Made by a program: the position numbers and the translations under genes
DNA from: a bacterium c-19
GTDB lineage: Bacteria; Bacillota_I; Bacilli_A; Erysipelotrichales; Erysipelotrichaceae
Assembly (NCBI GenBank): GCA_009917405.1
Contig: QZED01000001.1
Span: forward strand, 124,001-188,000
DNA length: 64,000 nucleotides
Reading direction: 5' to 3'
Shown here: in pieces, positions 1 through 9,203 of the stretch
Position numbering within the stretch: the stretch's first letter is position 1
Layout of the letters: each line of letters starts with the position of its first letter
The notes under the pieces: model-generated
Seen by the model: the letters and a program-made list of their open reading frames with translations, nothing else
Told to the model about the DNA's origin: nothing
Database searches by the model: none

Positions 1-1
1 C

Positions 2-427
2 TGGAACGGCGTTCTGTATGTTGCAAGAGAGGCAGGAATGATTGCGGCATTGGAAAAGGTATTCCATCCGTTTTTGAAATGGCTGCTTCCCGATATCAAG
101 GAAGATGAGGAAACACTCGGTTACGTCGCTACCAATATTACCGTGAATATGTTCGGTTTAGGCTCTGCCGCAACACCGGTCGGCTTAAAAGCGATGGAAG
201 GGATGCAGCGCCATAATCCCAAAAAGGATACGGCATCGCGTTCGATGGTGACGTTTCTTGTATTAAACACTGCCGGAGTCACCTTACTGCCTACTACGCT
301 GATTGCGCTGCGCAGTGAGTTTCATTCCTTACAAGTAACCGATTTTATGCCTTGGGCAGTGCTTTGTACGATGTTTGCGTCACTTGTCGGAATTGCTGTA
401 GATCGGTGGTGGAATCATCGTGATTGA
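2..427 (+). CDS. spmA: Spore maturation protein A, C-terminal part
   Basis: The reading frame is open from the left window edge, so the N-terminus is missing; 141 residues are visible against about 196 in Bacillus SpmA. SpmA is a nucleoside-recognition/gate-family membrane protein needed with SpmB for spore core dehydration. The visible part has the family stretch NMFGLGSAATPVGLKAM, followed by two hydrophobic segments and a short cytoplasmic tail. Its stop overlaps the GTG start of spmB by 8 bp, and the order spmA-spmB-rluB is the same as in Bacillus. The identity rests on sequence pattern plus this synteny. Confidence 0.9.
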   Translation, partial: WNGVLYVAREAGMIAALEKVFHPFLKWLLPDIKEDEETLGYVATNITVNMFGLGSAATPVGLKAMEGMQRHNPKKDTASRSMVTFLVLNTAGVTLLPTTLIALRSEFHSLQVTDFMPWAVLCTMFASLVGIAVDRWWNHRD

Positions 428-932
428 CAGTACGTTGATTTTGCCTGCTCTTGTTCTACTGATTTTTATTATCGCACTTTGTAAACGAGTTCCTGCCTAC
501 AGTGTGTTTTTAACCGGTGTCAAGGACGGTATGGGCTTATTTTTAGATATATATCCGGCCCTGTTAGCGATGATGTGTGCAATATCCCTGCTTCGAGAAA
601 GCGGCTTAATGGATATTATCTCCGGTTTATTTCAATACATCAGCACCGCTATACCTTCACAGATATGGCCGATGGTACTGTTTCGTCCGATCTCGGGAAG
701 TGCCTCATTGGCGGTATTGATCGATATTTTCAAAACCTGCGGTGTCGATTCCTTGGCAGGTATGATGGCAAGTATTATTCAGGGCAGTACCGATACTACG
801 GTATATGTCATCACGCTGTATTTTTCCAGTGTCGGAATTAAAAAAATAGGTAATTCACTTTCTATCGGTCTGATTGCTGATATTGCGGGAATCGGAATGG
901 CAATCTTTTTAACCTTGTTGATCTTTGCATAA
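420..932 (+). CDS. spmB: Spore maturation protein B
   Basis: This 170-residue polytopic membrane protein starts at a GTG inside the end of spmA, so the two are probably translationally coupled. It shows the family core around FRPISGSASLAVL and IIQGSTDTTVYVITLYF. Its length is close to Bacillus SpmB (about 178). Together with SpmA it is thought to act in spore core dehydration, probably at the forespore envelope. No terminator is obvious before the rluB promoter. Confidence 0.92.
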   Translation: MIDSTLILPALVLLIFIIALCKRVPAYSVFLTGVKDGMGLFLDIYPALLAMMCAISLLRESGLMDIISGLFQYISTAIPSQIWPMVLFRPISGSASLAVLIDIFKTCGVDSLAGMMASIIQGSTDTTVYVITLYFSSVGIKKIGNSLSIGLIADIAGIGMAIFLTLLIFA

Positions 933-998
933 CAGCCCTATTTTTCTTTGTTTTCCTTAACAAAACATTCTCATCAAGATATTTTATAAAAGATTTCT

Positions 999-1027
999 TT
1001 TACTTTTCGCTTTATATTGTGTAAAAT
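999..1027 (+). promoter_or_regulatory. Candidate sigma-A promoter for rluB
   Basis: A TTTACT -35 box at 999-1004 and a TAAAAT -10 box at 1022-1027 are separated by 17 bp. They lie 33 bp before the rluB start, in an AT-rich gap. Confidence 0.55.
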
Positions 1028-1059
1028 ATAGAAAGCAAATAAAGCGAGGAAGTGAAGCT

Positions 1060-1806
1060 ATGGAGCGTTTACAAAAGGTAATAGCACAGGCAGGTGTTGC
1101 ATCACGCCGCAAGGCTGAGATTTTGATCAGCGAAGGTAAGGTCGCCGTCAACGGTGTGATTGTCACCGAGCTTGGAACGAAAGTAAAAAGAGGCGATCAA
1201 ATCAGTGTCGAGGGGAAAACGATCGTTCGTGAAAATAAGGTGTATTTTATTATGAACAAACCGAAAAAATGTGTTTGTACCAACGAAGAAAACGAGGATC
1301 GCCTTCGTGCAATCGATTTAATAGCATGTGAAGAACGTATTTTTACGGTCGGAAGGCTTGATTATGATACAAGCGGAGTATTGTTATTGACAAATGACGG
1401 TGAGTTCGCGAATTTAGTAACACATCCTCGTCATCATATCCCTAAAATCTATAATTTAACGATTAACGGTGTGCTAAGCAGTGAGGATATTCGTAAAATA
1501 AAAAGCGGTATTGTGCTTGACGACGGCATGAAAACATTACCGGCAAAAATCAAGCATATTACTTATGAAAAGGAAAAGTGCCAAACGACCTTTGATCTGA
1601 CGATTGTGGAAGGACGCAACCGGCAGGTAAAGCGTATGATGGAAGCACTCGGCTATCAAGTGCGCAGGCTGCATCGTAAGCAGTTGGCTTTTTTGAGTGT
1701 ATCTGATTTGAGTCAAGGCGATTACCGTAACTTGAAGCCGTTTGAAATCAAAAAGCTGAAGGCACTTGCGTCAGAGGGAACCTACGAGCATTTAATCCTT
1801 GAATAG
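1060..1806 (+). CDS. rluB: rRNA pseudouridine synthase, RsuA/RluB family
   Basis: This enzyme converts a uridine in 23S rRNA (16S for RsuA) to pseudouridine. The 248-residue protein has an N-terminal S4 RNA-binding domain (MERLQKVIAQAGVASRRKAE) and then the RsuA-type catalytic core. The catalytic aspartate is in GRLDYDTSGVLLLTNDG, and EGRNRQVKRM follows. A GAGGAAGTG ribosome site precedes the ATG. Its place directly after spmAB matches Bacillus ypuL/rluB, which favours RluB over RsuA, although the exact target base cannot be read from sequence. Confidence 0.93.
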   Translation: MERLQKVIAQAGVASRRKAEILISEGKVAVNGVIVTELGTKVKRGDQISVEGKTIVRENKVYFIMNKPKKCVCTNEENEDRLRAIDLIACEERIFTVGRLDYDTSGVLLLTNDGEFANLVTHPRHHIPKIYNLTINGVLSSEDIRKIKSGIVLDDGMKTLPAKIKHITYEKEKCQTTFDLTIVEGRNRQVKRMMEALGYQVRRLHRKQLAFLSVSDLSQGDYRNLKPFEIKKLKALASEGTYEHLILE

Positions 1807-1829
1807 GAAAGCTGATATTTGATTATTAT

Positions 1830-1875
1830 ACAAGACTGATTCTATCTAACATAGGTAGATCAGTCTTGTTTTTTT
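1830..1875 (+). terminator. Rho-independent terminator after rluB
   Basis: A long inverted repeat (ACAAGACTGAT and ATCAGTCTTGT as outer arms, with a further inner pairing) is followed by T7. Confidence 0.9.
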
Positions 1876-1996
1876 ATCAAATAAGAAAGATATTGTTTCA
1901 TTAAGAAATGAATTTTTTTCATATCCTTTAGATTATGATACATTTTTGATACAACACCTTGATAGAATACATGTGAACAAATAAGGAGGAATACAA

Positions 1997-3322
1997 ATGA
2001 ATAAAAAAATATTGATGATCGGAAGTGCGCTTTTCGGTATTATTACAACGCTGTCGATTTTAATTGTTGTGTTTCAAAATATGGAACAAGCAAGTAACAA
2101 TACCGATACAAAGCCTGATATCGCAGCGAAAAACGATGCGGTAATGAAGCTGATTGACAGAGGGGATGTACAAACGTATAAAAACGGTTATTACATGGTC
2201 AAAGACCTTGAACACATTATGTATTTTGATTATGCGACCCAAAAGGAAGTCTATCTGTGCAACAAACCGAACTGTAAACATGAGGATGAGTCTTGCAGCT
2301 CTTATCTGAATATCGCTGAAGTAAATGAAATTTTTTATTATGATCAACATTTATACTTAGTCAATGCACAGGAAGCGAGCAATGTGGTAAGTATAAATGA
2401 CGCCGGAACAACGAGTATGGCATCGGATAACGGAAATCCCTCTACCGTGTATCGCATGGATTTAGACGGAACAAACCGGGAAAAATTATTTACGGTTCCC
2501 AGCGGTACACAGATTTCGATGCCGTATGTGATAAAGGGAAATCAAATGTTTACATTTTTAGAATATTATGAGCATATTCAAGATAAACAAAATTCTTTTA
2601 CTACGAATATAACAAGTCGTAAGTTAATTGCCATCAATCTTGATAACGGCAGCTATGAGGAAATCGATGATGCGATGAATGATTCCTTTATCGGTATTTA
2701 TGATAATAAGATCATTCTTCAGGAAATCATTTATGCACAGGATCCAAATTTGTTTGATGATGATATATCAGGCTATATTGATAATATGTATCATTCTGAT
2801 ATTCAAATTAAGCTGTTTGATATCGAATCTAAAAAAAGCGAAGCGCTGTTTAAGGAAAACTTTATAGATGCGGAACAAATAAAAGTGGGTGAGAACGGCA
2901 TCTATATGCTCGGACAGCACAGTAAAACACTGAAATATTATGATATTAATAAAAGACAAAAAAGTGATTTTACCCAGCTTTCGCAAAGTGATATGACATT
3001 AGCACCGATTATCGATAATAAGCTGTTGGTCTATCACTATAAGGATGAAGAGGCACATATCGATCGTGCCGAAATCATTGATTTAAAATCAAAGGAACAA
3101 AGTGAATTTCATCTGAAAGATACCAATGATTACCTTGTTGAAATATTGGCGTCCAATGATAAATACTATTTTGTGCAAATGGGTTATACTCTCGGTGAGG
3201 AATATACGACTTGGGCAGGCACGACTCAGCAGGATATAGTCGCTACCGATTACGGCTTAATTTTAAAAGAGGATTATTGGAATTCAAAAGCAAATTATTT
3301 AAAGATGGAAAATGCAAAGTAG
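1997..3322 (+). CDS. Membrane-anchored exported protein, propeller-like
   Basis: No function is recognised. The 441-residue protein has one N-terminal hydrophobic segment (about residues 5-27), which should anchor the rest outside the membrane. The outer part contains a Cys/His cluster (YLCNKPNCKHEDESCSSYL, about residues 90-110), then repeated Tyr/Asp-rich strands with blocks such as YRMDLDGTNREKLF and LIAINLDNGSYEEI. These look like beta-propeller blades of the DUF5050 kind. A strong AAGGAGG ribosome site precedes the ATG. It is the first gene of a run that continues with an ABC transporter and a two-component system, so it may be the sensor or substrate-binding partner of that system. The propeller fold is inference. 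Confidence 0.7.
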   Translation: MNKKILMIGSALFGIITTLSILIVVFQNMEQASNNTDTKPDIAAKNDAVMKLIDRGDVQTYKNGYYMVKDLEHIMYFDYATQKEVYLCNKPNCKHEDESCSSYLNIAEVNEIFYYDQHLYLVNAQEASNVVSINDAGTTSMASDNGNPSTVYRMDLDGTNREKLFTVPSGTQISMPYVIKGNQMFTFLEYYEHIQDKQNSFTTNITSRKLIAINLDNGSYEEIDDAMNDSFIGIYDNKIILQEIIYAQDPNLFDDDISGYIDNMYHSDIQIKLFDIESKKSEALFKENFIDAEQIKVGENGIYMLGQHSKTLKYYDINKRQKSDFTQLSQSDMTLAPIIDNKLLVYHYKDEEAHIDRAEIIDLKSKEQSEFHLKDTNDYLVEILASNDKYYFVQMGYTLGEEYTTWAGTTQQDIVATDYGLILKEDYWNSKANYLKMENAK

Positions 3323-3330
3323 GTGCTGTT

Positions 3331-4056
3331 ATGTTGGAAATTAAAAATATATCGAAATGCTACGGCAAGCAACAAGTGTTAAAAGATATTAGCTTCACTT
3401 GTGAAAAGGGAATTTATGCACTGTTAGGACCAAACGGTGCCGGAAAATCAACCTTGATGAAAATAATTACCACCAACTTAAAGGCAGATACCGGAACGAT
3501 TCTATGGAACAATCAAAATATATATGAAAACAGCAGTGCTTATCGCAATATTCTATCCTATATGCCGCAGCAACAGGGGTTGTATCACGGCTTTAGCGGC
3601 AGAATGTTTCTCAGCTATATCGCTGCCTTAAAAAACATTGACAGGCAAAGAGCGAAGCAAATGATTGATGAGGCGATCAAAGCAGTTAATTTAGGCGATG
3701 ATATTCATCGTAAGATTCATACGTATTCCGGCGGCATGAAACAACGACTGTTGATTGCGAGTGCGGTTATCGGTGATCCTAAGCTGATGATATTTGATGA
3801 ACCGACGGCAGGGCTTGACCCGAAAGAACGTATTCGTGTAAAAATGCTGCTTCAAAAGTTGGCAAAGGATCGGATCATATTGATAGCGACGCATATCGTG
3901 CCTGATGTTGAAAATATTGCCGAGGCGATCTTAGTATTAAAGGACGGCAGTTTGCTTCCGCAACAGACGGCAGAACAGCTGCTTGCACACTATGCACCGG
4001 GCGGAACTTTAGAGGATGCCTGTATGCATATCTTTTCCGACGGTGAGGAATTATGA
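3331..4056 (+). CDS. ABC transporter ATP-binding protein
   Basis: The 241-residue ATPase has Walker A GPNGAGKST, signature YSGGMKQRL, Walker B LMIFDEPTAGLDP and a switch histidine in IATHIVPDVE. It resembles the ATPases of bacitracin/lantibiotic-type and ABC-2 exporters. The ATG at 3331 was chosen because an AGGTG ribosome site sits just before it and the family alignment begins at MLEIKNISKCYG; the frame is open further upstream, inside the preceding gene. The stop overlaps the permease start by 4 bp, so the two subunits are probably made together. The substrate is unknown. Confidence 0.9.
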   Translation: MLEIKNISKCYGKQQVLKDISFTCEKGIYALLGPNGAGKSTLMKIITTNLKADTGTILWNNQNIYENSSAYRNILSYMPQQQGLYHGFSGRMFLSYIAALKNIDRQRAKQMIDEAIKAVNLGDDIHRKIHTYSGGMKQRLLIASAVIGDPKLMIFDEPTAGLDPKERIRVKMLLQKLAKDRIILIATHIVPDVENIAEAILVLKDGSLLPQQTAEQLLAHYAPGGTLEDACMHIFSDGEEL

Positions 4057-6413
4057 AACTGATTAAATTTGAGCTGCACAAGCTTTTCAGTCATCGACTG
4101 TTTCTAATATTGTTTGCGGCTGCCGCCTTATTAAACTTCACGTTTTTAAATTATCAAAGTTATTTGCGAAAGGAAGCGCAGTTAAGTGATGAAGGTTATC
4201 GACTGCTTCAACAAGAACTGATTGATAAAACGCATGAGGAAAAGGGAAAGTTGATTCATGATGCCTATGAAAGAGTCTATGCGATCCAGCTCATTTATAA
4301 TGTTCAAACGAATCTGAGCAGTGAAAATGAAGGTATGCGTACCTATGGTAAAACATTGCGTGAACAGAACAAAGACCTGTACAATCGATATTATGAGGAA
4401 GCAATGTCACAGCCTGTATTTCCTTACACCGGTGATTTTGAACACGAATATGCCTTATTGGAACAAGTGAAAAATGATTATGAGAAAATCGATCAATATC
4501 AAAAAGCGATTCAGGATATTTTATCTGAGAGTGATGATCTACAGGGAATATCGATTTTCAATCAAAAAAACAGCGTATCGAGTCAAAGTATTACGGCTAT
4601 TCAACGTGCGTATCAATCTATGTTAGATACTGTAACAGACTTTCAGATCGATCAAGGCGTGAAAGCATTGACAAGCGTATCCATCACTGATTTTCTTGCT
4701 TTTTTATTGATTTTGGTTGCGGCAACTTCAGTGATTTATGAGGAAAAGGAAAAACAGCTGTTGATGTTAATCAAAAGTACGGTAAACGGACAAATTACTA
4801 CTGTTGCTTCCAAGCTTGCGGCTTTAGCGATTACAGCCTTTTTGATCGAAATGTTGCTTTACGGCATGAATTTCATTTATTACGGTTCTGTAATCGGTTA
4901 CGGAAATCTTTCTGCTTCGCTTCAAAGTCTGCCGCTGCTTATGTTATCTACACTGAAGCTGAATGTCGGTACTTATCTGTTACTGTTTTTGCTTACCAAA
5001 CTATTCATGTTATGGATGCTTGCCGTTACGATCTTTTATGCGGCGATACGCTTCTCAAGCATTATGGAGTGCATGCTTGTAACAGCGATATTGTTCATTA
5101 TCAGTTTGTTTATGAGCCGTATGATTGCTTATGATTCCATGATCGGAATATTAAAAAGCTTTAATTTCATCGCATTATTTGATACCAATGCGATGTACAG
5201 CACCTATTCACAGCTGCGATTTTTCAATATCATGCTTGATAAGCACATAATATTGCCGCTGCTTCAGTTGCTTTGGATCTTTGTATTTGGTTTCTTATCC
5301 GTATTTCGTTATTTAAACGGCATGCAGACCGCAAAGAAAGAAAATCGTATACTTGTAAGACTTAATAGCTATCAGCCTCCGATTAAAATTCATCGCTTAT
5401 TCAGCTTTGAATTATATAAAGTATTGATTACCAATAAAGCCTTGCTTGCGATGATAGCTTTTGCGTTATTTACCGTATATCATTTTCAGCAGCAACCTAC
5501 GCATCTGTCGTTTCAGGAAAATTATTACAAGGAATATATGGAAGCTTTGAGCGGTCCGCTGACAAAGGAAAAGGAACAATTTATCCAATCAATTCAAAAA
5601 GAATATGAAGAAGCAGAGGAAGGCTTGCTTCAGATAGATGCACTCGTACAGGCAAACAAACTGACCAATACACAAGCAAACATTGCCAAAAGACCGTATG
5701 AAGATACTTTAGCCTCCAAAGCACAGTTTGCCCGTATTGAAGCAAAGGTCGAATATGTGAAAAACCATGAGTATGCTGAGTTTGTTTATGACAGCGGATA
5801 TCACAAACTGCTCGGTGTTCAGTCGGGAATCAATGAAAATGAAATGTTATTATTAATAATAACGATGATTATAGTACTGCCGGTATTTATCAATGAATAC
5901 AAAAGCGGCTTTATTCTGCTCTTGCATTCTACGCTGAAAGGACGAAAAACACTCGTTCATCATAAAATCATGGCTTTATTTCTTGTCTGCTCCGTGCTGT
6001 ATGCGATCTATCTGACTTCACAGCTGGCACATATAGGTCGCATGTACGGCTTTCCCGAGTTAGGAGCGTCTGTCACAAGCATTGAGTATTTGGAATTCTT
6101 ACCGCATCAAATATCCATCGCTGCCTATATAATCGGCTTTTGTTTCATCAAGTATGTATCCTATCTGTTTACGGTACTGTTGATTGCGTGGATCGCACAG
6201 AGAATTAAGCAGATGAGCGCTGCCTTTATCGTCTCCCTGATCGTATGTATCTTACCGTATTTATTAACGATTTTCGAAACAAAGCTGAACGCACTGTTTC
6301 CGTTATTCAATTTGTCATGGGCGCTGCATCACGGAATAGCTGTTATCACAATCACTGTCATAGTATTTTTAAGCGTTTTCTTGTATAATAATTTACTGAG
6401 AGAACGGAAGTGA
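4053..6413 (+). CDS. ABC-2-like permease, two fused half-units
   Basis: This 786-residue membrane protein is the partner of the preceding ATPase. It appears to be two similar halves in tandem. Each starts with a short cytoplasmic motif (IKFELHKLFSHRLFLIL, then LFSFELYKVLITNKALL), one membrane segment, a long charged extracytoplasmic loop, and then about five membrane segments. The second half begins near residue 445. Most ABC-2 permeases are single halves that dimerise, so here the dimer would be covalent. A 4-bp overlap with the ATPase and a 4-bp gap to the response regulator show tight operon packing. The substrate is not predictable. Confidence 0.82.
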   Translation: MKLIKFELHKLFSHRLFLILFAAAALLNFTFLNYQSYLRKEAQLSDEGYRLLQQELIDKTHEEKGKLIHDAYERVYAIQLIYNVQTNLSSENEGMRTYGKTLREQNKDLYNRYYEEAMSQPVFPYTGDFEHEYALLEQVKNDYEKIDQYQKAIQDILSESDDLQGISIFNQKNSVSSQSITAIQRAYQSMLDTVTDFQIDQGVKALTSVSITDFLAFLLILVAATSVIYEEKEKQLLMLIKSTVNGQITTVASKLAALAITAFLIEMLLYGMNFIYYGSVIGYGNLSASLQSLPLLMLSTLKLNVGTYLLLFLLTKLFMLWMLAVTIFYAAIRFSSIMECMLVTAILFIISLFMSRMIAYDSMIGILKSFNFIALFDTNAMYSTYSQLRFFNIMLDKHIILPLLQLLWIFVFGFLSVFRYLNGMQTAKKENRILVRLNSYQPPIKIHRLFSFELYKVLITNKALLAMIAFALFTVYHFQQQPTHLSFQENYYKEYMEALSGPLTKEKEQFIQSIQKEYEEAEEGLLQIDALVQANKLTNTQANIAKRPYEDTLASKAQFARIEAKVEYVKNHEYAEFVYDSGYHKLLGVQSGINENEMLLLIITMIIVLPVFINEYKSGFILLLHSTLKGRKTLVHHKIMALFLVCSVLYAIYLTSQLAHIGRMYGFPELGASVTSIEYLEFLPHQISIAAYIIGFCFIKYVSYLFTVLLIAWIAQRIKQMSAAFIVSLIVCILPYLLTIFETKLNALFPLFNLSWALHHGIAVITITVIVFLSVFLYNNLLRERK

Positions 6414-6417
6414 GCGA

Positions 6418-7059
6418 ATGAGCAAAATATTGATCGTAGAGGATGAACAGCCGATCGTTGATTTAATCATCATGTGCTTAAAAGCAAGCGGCTATGAAAC
6501 AGACTATGCGCTTGACGGGGAAGCCGGGGCAGATTTGATCTGTGAGCGAGACTATGATTTACTGTTACTGGATATAATGCTGCCTAAGCTGGACGGCTAT
6601 GAGTTGCTTGCTTATGCACGTCGTGAAAATATTCCCGTCATTTTTTTGACCGCAAAAGGAGAACTGCAAGATCGCGTGAAAGGCTTGAATATGGGAGCCG
6701 ATGATTATATCGTGAAACCGTTTGAACCGGAAGAACTGCTTGCCCGCATTCACTGTGTGCTGCGCAGATACAAAAGTGTCATTCGTCTGCCTGATATAAA
6801 AATCGATACGCGACAAAGAAGTGTAACATTACATGATCAGCCGGTTCATTTGACTCTAAAGGAATACGAGTTATTGCTTTATTTGGCGGAAAACGGCGGT
6901 ATTGCGTTATCACGAGGACAAATACTGGCAAACGTATGGGAAAGTGATGATGAGGATACAAGAACAGTCGATCTGCATATTCAAAGACTGCGAAAAAAGC
7001 TGAATTTGGAAAAAACGATTCAGACATTGCCTAAAATCGGCTATCGCTTTGAGGTGTAA
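6418..7059 (+). CDS. Response regulator, OmpR/PhoB family
   Basis: The 213-residue regulator has an N-terminal receiver domain with acidic pocket VEDE, phosphoacceptor Asp in LLLLDIMLPKLDGYELL, a conserved Thr in IFLTAKG and a Lys in VKPFEP. A C-terminal winged-helix DNA-binding domain follows (RTVDLHIQRLRKKL, then GYRFEV). It sits between the ABC permease and the histidine kinase and probably regulates this same operon, as is common for transporter-linked two-component systems. Confidence 0.95.
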   Translation: MSKILIVEDEQPIVDLIIMCLKASGYETDYALDGEAGADLICERDYDLLLLDIMLPKLDGYELLAYARRENIPVIFLTAKGELQDRVKGLNMGADDYIVKPFEPEELLARIHCVLRRYKSVIRLPDIKIDTRQRSVTLHDQPVHLTLKEYELLLYLAENGGIALSRGQILANVWESDDEDTRTVDLHIQRLRKKLNLEKTIQTLPKIGYRFEV

Positions 7060-7060
7060 G

Positions 7061-8443
7061 ATGAAATTCGCTTTTAAAATTGTCAGTGGTACGATGCTGA
7101 TCATCCTTGTGATGTTTTCTTTATCCGGTATTCTGTTTATTCATAATCATTTTCAACAAGCCTTTGAACTGCAAATGAAAATCAATGCGGCAGAGTTTGA
7201 TTTGGAAAAATACAGCATCGAAACAATGCTTACGGAACAGCTAAGCGCAGATTCAACCATTAATCAAGAGCGCTTAAAGGATCAGCTGTATACACTCAGT
7301 GCTTATATGGGTAATTCAAGAAAGTTGTATGTTGCTGTAAATGAACAACTTGTTTGGGGTAATCTTCCTTTTTCAATTGATCCTGTAACAATACAAAACG
7401 GTGATATGATTGAATATGAAAATATGCACTATGCCTTGCTTTGTTCAAGGGTGAAAATGAATCAGGAAACAATCACAGTGATTGGTGCTTATGATATTTC
7501 GACACTCTATGAGGTGAGAAATCGAAATCTAACTTATTTTTATTTTATTGAAATACTGTTATTATTGATATGTGCTGTTTTAATCAGCATTTTAGCACAC
7601 TATTTAACAAAGCCGATTCAAAGTTTAAATGAAGCGACCAAAGCTGTCACAAGCGGTGATTTAGACACGGTGATTCCGATCACTTCTCACGATGAGGTAG
7701 GAGAACTTGCCGCTTCCTTTGTTCTAATGATCGAGGCTATCAAAAAAAGACAACAGGAACTCGAACAGGCGCTGAAGCAGCGAGAGGATTTTATCGCAAA
7801 TTTCACGCATGAATTGAAAACGCCGATGACGTCGATTATGGGCTATACCAAGATTTTACGTCAGGCAAAATATACGGCGGCGGACAAAGAAAAGGCATTA
7901 AATTATATATACAGCGAAACGAAACGACTGGAGCTGTTATCTCATCGGCTGTTGGAACTGATGGAGCTTTCCGCAAACCGTATTGAGTTGCAAAAAATCG
8001 ATGCGTATGAATTGCTTCAAGAGGCGCTGCAGCTTGCCGAGGAACGCTTGATGATCAAGATACACTGTAAAGCGGAACATGCATATGTTTTGGGTGAGCA
8101 TGAGCTGTTAATATCGTGTATCATGAATCTGTTGGAAAATGCCAAAAAAGCGAGTGATAAGGAAATATATATTGCACTCAGCGGTAAAGCAGTCACAAGC
8201 GGCTATCAAATTACGGTCAGTGATCACGGCATCGGAATGGCACAAAGCGAACTGAAACGGATTGATGAAAGCTTTTATACGATCGATAAAGCACGCAGTA
8301 AAAAAAGCGGCGGCTACGGTCTTGGTTTATCACTTTGTACGCGTATTTTAAAGCTGCATCACAGTGAACTGCATATAGAAAGTGAAGTCGGAAAAGGAAC
8401 CGATGCAAGCTTTCTATTGGAGGTTGTATATGAAGAAGCGTAA
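7061..8443 (+). CDS. Sensor histidine kinase
   Basis: The protein has two membrane segments (about residues 5-28 and 160-185) flanking an extracytoplasmic domain of about 130 residues. A HAMP linker, the H-box FTHELKTPMTSIMGYTKIL, the N-box NLLENAKKAS and ATP-lid motifs DHGIGM and GGYGLGLSL follow. The ATG at 7061 is preferred over an upstream in-frame TTG because GAGGTG lies 5 bp before it, at the end of the response-regulator gene. It should phosphorylate the adjacent regulator. The signal is unknown. Confidence 0.94.
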   Translation: MKFAFKIVSGTMLIILVMFSLSGILFIHNHFQQAFELQMKINAAEFDLEKYSIETMLTEQLSADSTINQERLKDQLYTLSAYMGNSRKLYVAVNEQLVWGNLPFSIDPVTIQNGDMIEYENMHYALLCSRVKMNQETITVIGAYDISTLYEVRNRNLTYFYFIEILLLLICAVLISILAHYLTKPIQSLNEATKAVTSGDLDTVIPITSHDEVGELAASFVLMIEAIKKRQQELEQALKQREDFIANFTHELKTPMTSIMGYTKILRQAKYTAADKEKALNYIYSETKRLELLSHRLLELMELSANRIELQKIDAYELLQEALQLAEERLMIKIHCKAEHAYVLGEHELLISCIMNLLENAKKASDKEIYIALSGKAVTSGYQITVSDHGIGMAQSELKRIDESFYTIDKARSKKSGGYGLGLSLCTRILKLHHSELHIESEVGKGTDASFLLEVVYEEA

Positions 8444-9119
8444 TATTATTTTAATCGGCATTTTTCTCATCATGATCTCACTTATCCTGCCGACAGGAAT
8501 TCTGTATCTTTTAGAGGATATGAATACCGATGCCCTTCATGATACACTCACTGATATATTAAATGATAAAAAAAGCGGCTCTAATCATCAAATTATCGAT
8601 GTTGTTTATGCCAAATACGGTGATCAAAGCTATCAAATTGATACCTCTGACAGTCGTGAACCTGCCGTTTTGTATTATCAAATCGACAATCAAACGATTT
8701 CCAATAAAACACTTATGAAATTACAGGAATTAAAGGAAATCGGTTTAATCAAAGCATCTTTATTCACTTATTTACAAGACAATCAGGAAATGATCACAAG
8801 AACCAAGGAATTTCACGGAGAACAGATGAGTTATATTAGAAACAGCATCTATTTGCCGAACGATCGATTTGAAACAGCGTTTCTGTCCTATGAGATAGAG
8901 AATGTAAGCGGAAAAGTAATCAGCTTAAAGCTTCCGAAGCAGTATATCGAGATCAATCAAACGGTATTGACAGATTATATCGCTTATCTTGACTTAGCCG
9001 AATATGATTGGGAATACCATGAAAGTTATCTGTTATCAAAACAATTACGTGCCGAAATTAAAATCGAGACAATTCATGATATTGCGGTAATTTCCTTAAT
9101 TCCGCATCCGTTTGAGTAA
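8430..9119 (+). CDS. Hypothetical single-span membrane protein
   Basis: I do not recognise this 229-residue protein. It starts within the end of the kinase gene at an ATG 7 bp after GGAGG. It has one N-terminal membrane segment (about residues 5-25), then a polar domain of about 200 residues predicted to lie outside. Its place as last gene of the ABC/two-component run, before a terminator, suggests an accessory of that system. Confidence 0.72.
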   Translation: MKKRNIILIGIFLIMISLILPTGILYLLEDMNTDALHDTLTDILNDKKSGSNHQIIDVVYAKYGDQSYQIDTSDSREPAVLYYQIDNQTISNKTLMKLQELKEIGLIKASLFTYLQDNQEMITRTKEFHGEQMSYIRNSIYLPNDRFETAFLSYEIENVSGKVISLKLPKQYIEINQTVLTDYIAYLDLAEYDWEYHESYLLSKQLRAEIKIETIHDIAVISLIPHPFE

Positions 9120-9120
9120 G

Positions 9121-9168
9121 AAAAAAGGGAAATGTACAATGATCTTTTGCACATTTTCCTTTTCTTTA
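9121..9168 (+). terminator. Rho-independent terminator of the ABC/two-component run
   Basis: The arms GGGAAATGT (9127-9135) and ACATTTTCC (9151-9159) pair with one G-U, followed by a T-rich run. Confidence 0.8.
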
Positions 9169-9203
9169 TGTGAAAAATAAGGTAAAATAGTTAAGGTGAT
9201 ACA

